Shown here piece by piece: positions 60,180 to 64,000 of a stretch of DNA of 64,000 nt (the stretch's first letter is position 1; every line of letters starts with the position of its first letter). Below the pieces are notes generated by a model. The model worked only from the letters and a program-made list of their open reading frames with translations, had not been told where the DNA came from and did not search any database. Source of the DNA: Equus caballus (taxonomy: Eukaryota > Chordata > Mammalia > Perissodactyla > Equidae); contig NC_091695.1 in NCBI RefSeq assembly GCF_041296265.1, positions 15,793,001 to 15,857,000 of the forward strand, written 5' to 3'. The position numbers and the translations under genes were made by a program.

Positions 60180-61560
60180 AAATACTTTGGGAAAAATCTA
60201 ATGAATAATTTGTGTTTCTTCAATGCTAGAAACTATAAAAACACTACTGAATAATCAAGGAAAGACATAAATGTAGCAATATACTATGTCCATTGGTTGA
60301 AGACATAAATATTGCAATGAGGTAAGTTCTTCCTAATTTTGCTATAGATTTATGTGGCAATAATCAAAATTCTAATAATATTTTTTTAATATTCAAGTTG
60401 ATATAAAAATTCATGTGAAAATTCAAAGGATCAAGAATAGGCAGGGAAATATCTTTGAAGAGGAAAGAATACAGCGGACTTCCAATAACATATATTAATT
60501 CCTTTAATAAAGCTCAATTATTCAAAAAATTGCATCATCAGAGCATGTATGCATAGATACGTCAATAAAATAAATAAAAGTAAAGTTCAAAAATAGATTC
60601 GGATTTATAATTTCACTTGATTTGAAACAAAACTCCACACAATGAGGTCAGGAGAGGAGGATGTCTCAGAAGACCAACCTATTTCGATTAGGATTCCTGT
60701 GTAAAGCATAAACCTTAGTCATTTATTTGCACCATCTGTGAAAATTAATTGAGGTATATTGTGAAACACATGTGAAAGCAAAAACAACAACATTTCTTGA
60801 AGAAAGGGAAAATAACATTTTCATGACTGGGGAAATGCAAAGATTTCTTAAACAGGGTACAAAAATAATATCACTAAAAATTAGATGAATAGCGCTCTAT
60901 CCAAAATAAAAACTGGTATTGATCAAAATGCATCAAAGGAAGGTGAAAAGCAAATTCTGAGAGAATACATTTGAAAAACATACACCCTACAATGTACTGA
61001 TGTCAGTAATTTGGAAGGAAAAAGCCCAAAACAACAACAAATTAGTTAACTCCTGAAATTGTATGAACCAGACAGTTAACCTATTAGGAAAAGAAAAAGA
61101 AAGGCAAGACACCTGAAGAAATACTTTGGAAAAGAGGATATCAAAACAGCCAAAAATAAAGGACAAAAAAAGTGTTCAAAAAATCATTTAAATTAGGTAA
61201 ATGCAAGTTAAGACTATACTGTGTTATCACTACACACCAACCAGGTTGGCTCAAATTCAAAAGTGTGTTTGAACAACAATTCAAATTGTTGGTTAGAATG
61301 CGGAGAAACTAAATATCTTTTACTTGCTTGAGGGAGTATGTATTGCTATAAAAACTTTGGGGAAAAAAGGTTGATAAATACTAAATTTAGTACTTGTGTC
61401 CTCTGTGATGCAGCACTTTCATTCTGGAGTAATTATGTCCACTGGAGGATAAGAATGTTTTCAGCAAATGTTATTATTATACATGTTAATGCTTATTAAG
61501 GGTAGAATGGGTGAATATATAATGGCATTTTCAAAAAATGTATTCTATACAGCAATGCAA
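60180..61560 (+). repeat. Old L1 ORF2 remnant, sense
   Basis: 'ggggaaatgcaaagatttct', 'ctggtattgatcaaaatgca', 'ttaagactatactgtgttat' and 'gaatgcggagaaactaaata' follow L1 ORF2 in order. It is heavily decayed. Confidence 0.7.
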
Positions 61561-61613
61561 GAAGAAAAGCGAGGGGGAGGAGGAGAAGGCGGAGGAGAAA
61601 GGAGAAGAAGATG
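61561..61613 (+). repeat. GA-rich purine tract
   Basis: A run of GAGGAGAAG-type purines lies within or just after the old L1. Confidence 0.85.
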
Positions 61614-62209
61614 AATGGACATAATCTTAAGTGAGAGACATCACACTCTGCAAAAACTACGTCCATATATAAAAATATAAACGATACTGAGCTGTACTTA
61701 TAAGATAAGGGCACTTTATATGTTATACATTTTGGTTTTGAATATTTGATACAGTTAGAGTAATGCATATAAGCAAGAATGCAAGGTGGACTTCATATCT
61801 GAAAACCAATTACATAAATTAATATTTTTGTAACTTAAAAGAAAAACTGAAATAGATTTATGATAAAATTCAACACTAGTTTGTAATAAACTGCTCAGTA
61901 GAGCAGAATAGATGAAAGCAATGTTATCAATGATATCTATAAAAATCCTACATATGCGGGAAGGATGAAGAAGTTGAGCATGGAGGATTTCTAGAGCAGT
62001 GAAATGCTCTGTATGATATTAAACTGATGGATACATATCATTACATTTAAAAAAAACTACATAAATCTTGTAACAGTGAAAGACTGAAAGCTTTCTTTCT
62101 GAAACCGGCCGCAAGACTAAGAGACCCAGTCTCACCGTTTATATTCAGTATGTATTGGACATTGTAGCTGGTTCACTATGATAAGAAAAGTAATAAAAGA
62201 TATAAAGAT

Positions 62210-64000
62210 ATCAAATCACAAACTGGCATTTTTAATTTTTTTGGTAAAAGTTATTATTAACTATATAGAAAAATCCCATAAATAACTTATTAGAAATAAG
62301 TGAATTTAGCAAATTTGCCAATACAAAATATGTTTAGAAAAATCAACTTTATTTCTACATCCTACCCACAACAATTAGAAAATGAAATTGAAGTATAAAG
62401 TTTATCAAACAACAGCATTAAAAAAGAAACCTAGTTTAGGAATAAATCTAATAAAAGAATTTAACAAATCAGCAATTCAAAGAGACTTATGCACCCTGTG
62501 TTCATTGCAGCATTATTCACAATAGCCAAGATGTGGAATCAACCCAAGTGCCCATCAACTGATGACTGGATAAACAAGGTAGGGTGTATATATATATATA
62601 TATACACAATGGAATACTATGCAGCCATAGAAAATGACAAAATTGTCCATTCACAACAACATGGATTGACCTTGATGGTATTACGGTAAGCGAAAGAAGC
62701 CAGACAGAGAAAGACAAACACTCTATGATTTCAAACATGTGTCCAAGATAAACAAACACACGGACAAAGAGAACTATTTAGCAACTAGCAGGGGGAAGAG
62801 GGGCGGGAGGTGTGCACAAAGGGTGAAGGGGCAAACCTATAGAGTGACTGACAAATAATAATGTACAGCTGAAGTTTCAAAATGTCAGAAACTATCATGA
62901 CCTCAATCAAAAAATCTAAGACCTCAGTAAAGATAGGTATAAATATTTAACAAGGCATTTAAAACAGATAAATCAATGAAAATTTGTACCAAATATGTCC
63001 ATGGAATGGAAAGTTTAATATTGTAATAAAGTTTAATATCTTTAGATTGCTGTATAGCTTCCTCTTTCCCTCCCTCTCTCCTTTTCTTCCTTCCATCTTT
63101 TATGTCTTTCTTCCTTTTAGAACTTTGGAAGCTGAGTGTAAAATTAGTTCAGAGAGGCAAAACACCAAAAACAGCAAAGACAATTTTTGAAGAAAGAGAA
63201 TAAACTTTCAGGAGTTATGCTACCAGGCATCTTGGTCTATTATAAACCCTATATAATTAAAACATTTTCCTGAGGACAGACAGACTGATCAATGGAATAG
63301 AATAGTGACTCCACAAACAGATGCACATATATACTGTTACCTAACTTATGATAGAAGTGTAACTATTTTCCAAAAGAGAAAAAATGATCTTTTCAATAAA
63401 TGCTATTAGGTAACTTGTATATTTATTTTGAGGGAAAAAAGGAATCTGGATATCGACCCATACCCTATACAGAATGAATTCTACCTGGATAAACATTCTA
63501 AATATGAAACGCAAACTATAAACATTTTAGAGGAAAACATAGTGGGACATTTTTGTGATATTGGAACTTGTACAAATATTTAAACGGAACACACAAAGCA
63601 ATAAATACATAAGATTTACAAAGATTAATTGAACTATATTAAGAAATTCTGTTCCTCAAAATTAATAATGCGAAAAGGGAAACTCTCATAGTGAGAGAGG
63701 ATATTTTTATCAGACCTACAATAATCAGACGTATTGTTAGAGGACTCATGCAAAATACAAAAACAACTCTTACAAATTAATTGGTAGTTGACATGAAATA
63801 CAATACAAAAATGACAAAAGACATGAACAAGCACTTTTCAAAATAAAATATCTAAATAGCCATTAAATATATGAAAAGTTTCTCAATTTCATTCAGCATT
63901 AGGATAATGCAATCTAAAACCAAAATAATACCCGTAGATGGCATCCAGAACGGCTAGAAAGAAAATAATAGAAAATACTAAATCTTGACAAAGGTATTAA
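62210..64000 (+). repeat. Old L1 ORF2 remnant, sense, runs off the window, interrupted by a younger L1
   Basis: 62260-62470 matches ORF2 after the RT domain (ctttatttctacatcctacc, aggaataaatctaataaaag). After the nested element it goes on at about 62916 ('catggaatggaaagtttaat', then 'ggtctattataaaccctata', 'agactgatcaatggaataga' and 'gacatgaacaagcacttttc'). It continues past base 64000. Confidence 0.75.
62475..62915 (+). mobile_element. Younger L1 3' end, sense, nested in old L1
   Basis: Well-kept L1 ORF2 end: [20 protein letters not shown], then a TA microsatellite (62586-62604), MEYYAAIENDK and 3' UTR text (gggtgaaggggcaaacctat, tatcatgacctcaatc). It is much less worn than the L1 on both sides and related to the L1 at 5981-7201. 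The 5' border is rough. Confidence 0.85.

Overview
This window looks like nuclear DNA from an odd-toed ungulate, probably a horse or close relative. The main evidence is nine copies of the ERE family, a tRNA-derived SINE confined to Perissodactyla, several with clear target-site duplications. Ancient mammal-wide repeats (MIR, L2, hAT-Charlie, MaLR LTRs, old L1M) and one young L1 fit this. Base composition is AT-rich throughout. No bacterial, viral-genome or CRISPR features were seen.

The genes are a same-strand (+) piece of a class II olfactory receptor (OR) cluster. In order they are: an intact OR5AS1-like gene (11712-12638); a heavily frameshifted OR5J2-like pseudogene (20768-21698); an OR5T1-like gene open except for one early stop codon (36535-37455); a decayed second OR5T copy (48645-49456); and an intact OR8K3-like gene (58490-59431). 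This order matches what I recall of human 11q12.1 (OR5AS1 ... OR5J2, OR5T genes ... OR8K3), minus several human members. Orthology was assigned from memory of the human proteins, not by a search. Each OR has a single coding exon, and a plausible splice acceptor lies upstream of the three better-preserved ones. The products would be odorant-sensing GPCRs, each normally expressed alone in an olfactory neuron, so the genes share ancestry and location rather than a pathway.

Layout: 1-11.6 kb is repeats only (three ERE, two solo LTRs, a young L1 with a 27-bp duplication, MIRs). 11.7-12.6 kb is OR5AS1. 13-20.6 kb has L2, hAT, a third solo LTR and an ERE. 20.8-21.7 kb is the OR5J2 pseudogene. 22-36 kb is old LINEs, an unexplained palindromic array at 24.1 kb, a GATA microsatellite, a twin-primed L1, and one arm of a dispersed inverted repeat. 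36.5-50.7 kb holds two OR5T copies with homologous downstream DNA, a MaLR LTR split by an ERE, another twin-primed L1 and the second inverted-repeat arm. 51-58.4 kb is old L1 and two ERE. 58.5-59.4 kb is OR8K3. 60-64 kb is old L1 with a younger L1 nested in it.

I found no convincing new biological system. The items most worth a second look are the palindromic array at 24.10-24.35 kb, the inverted repeat pair (29.0-30.06 / 46.93-47.75 kb), the single-stop OR5T1, the OR8K3 with DCY in place of DRY, and the OR5T duplication with an LTR in only one copy.
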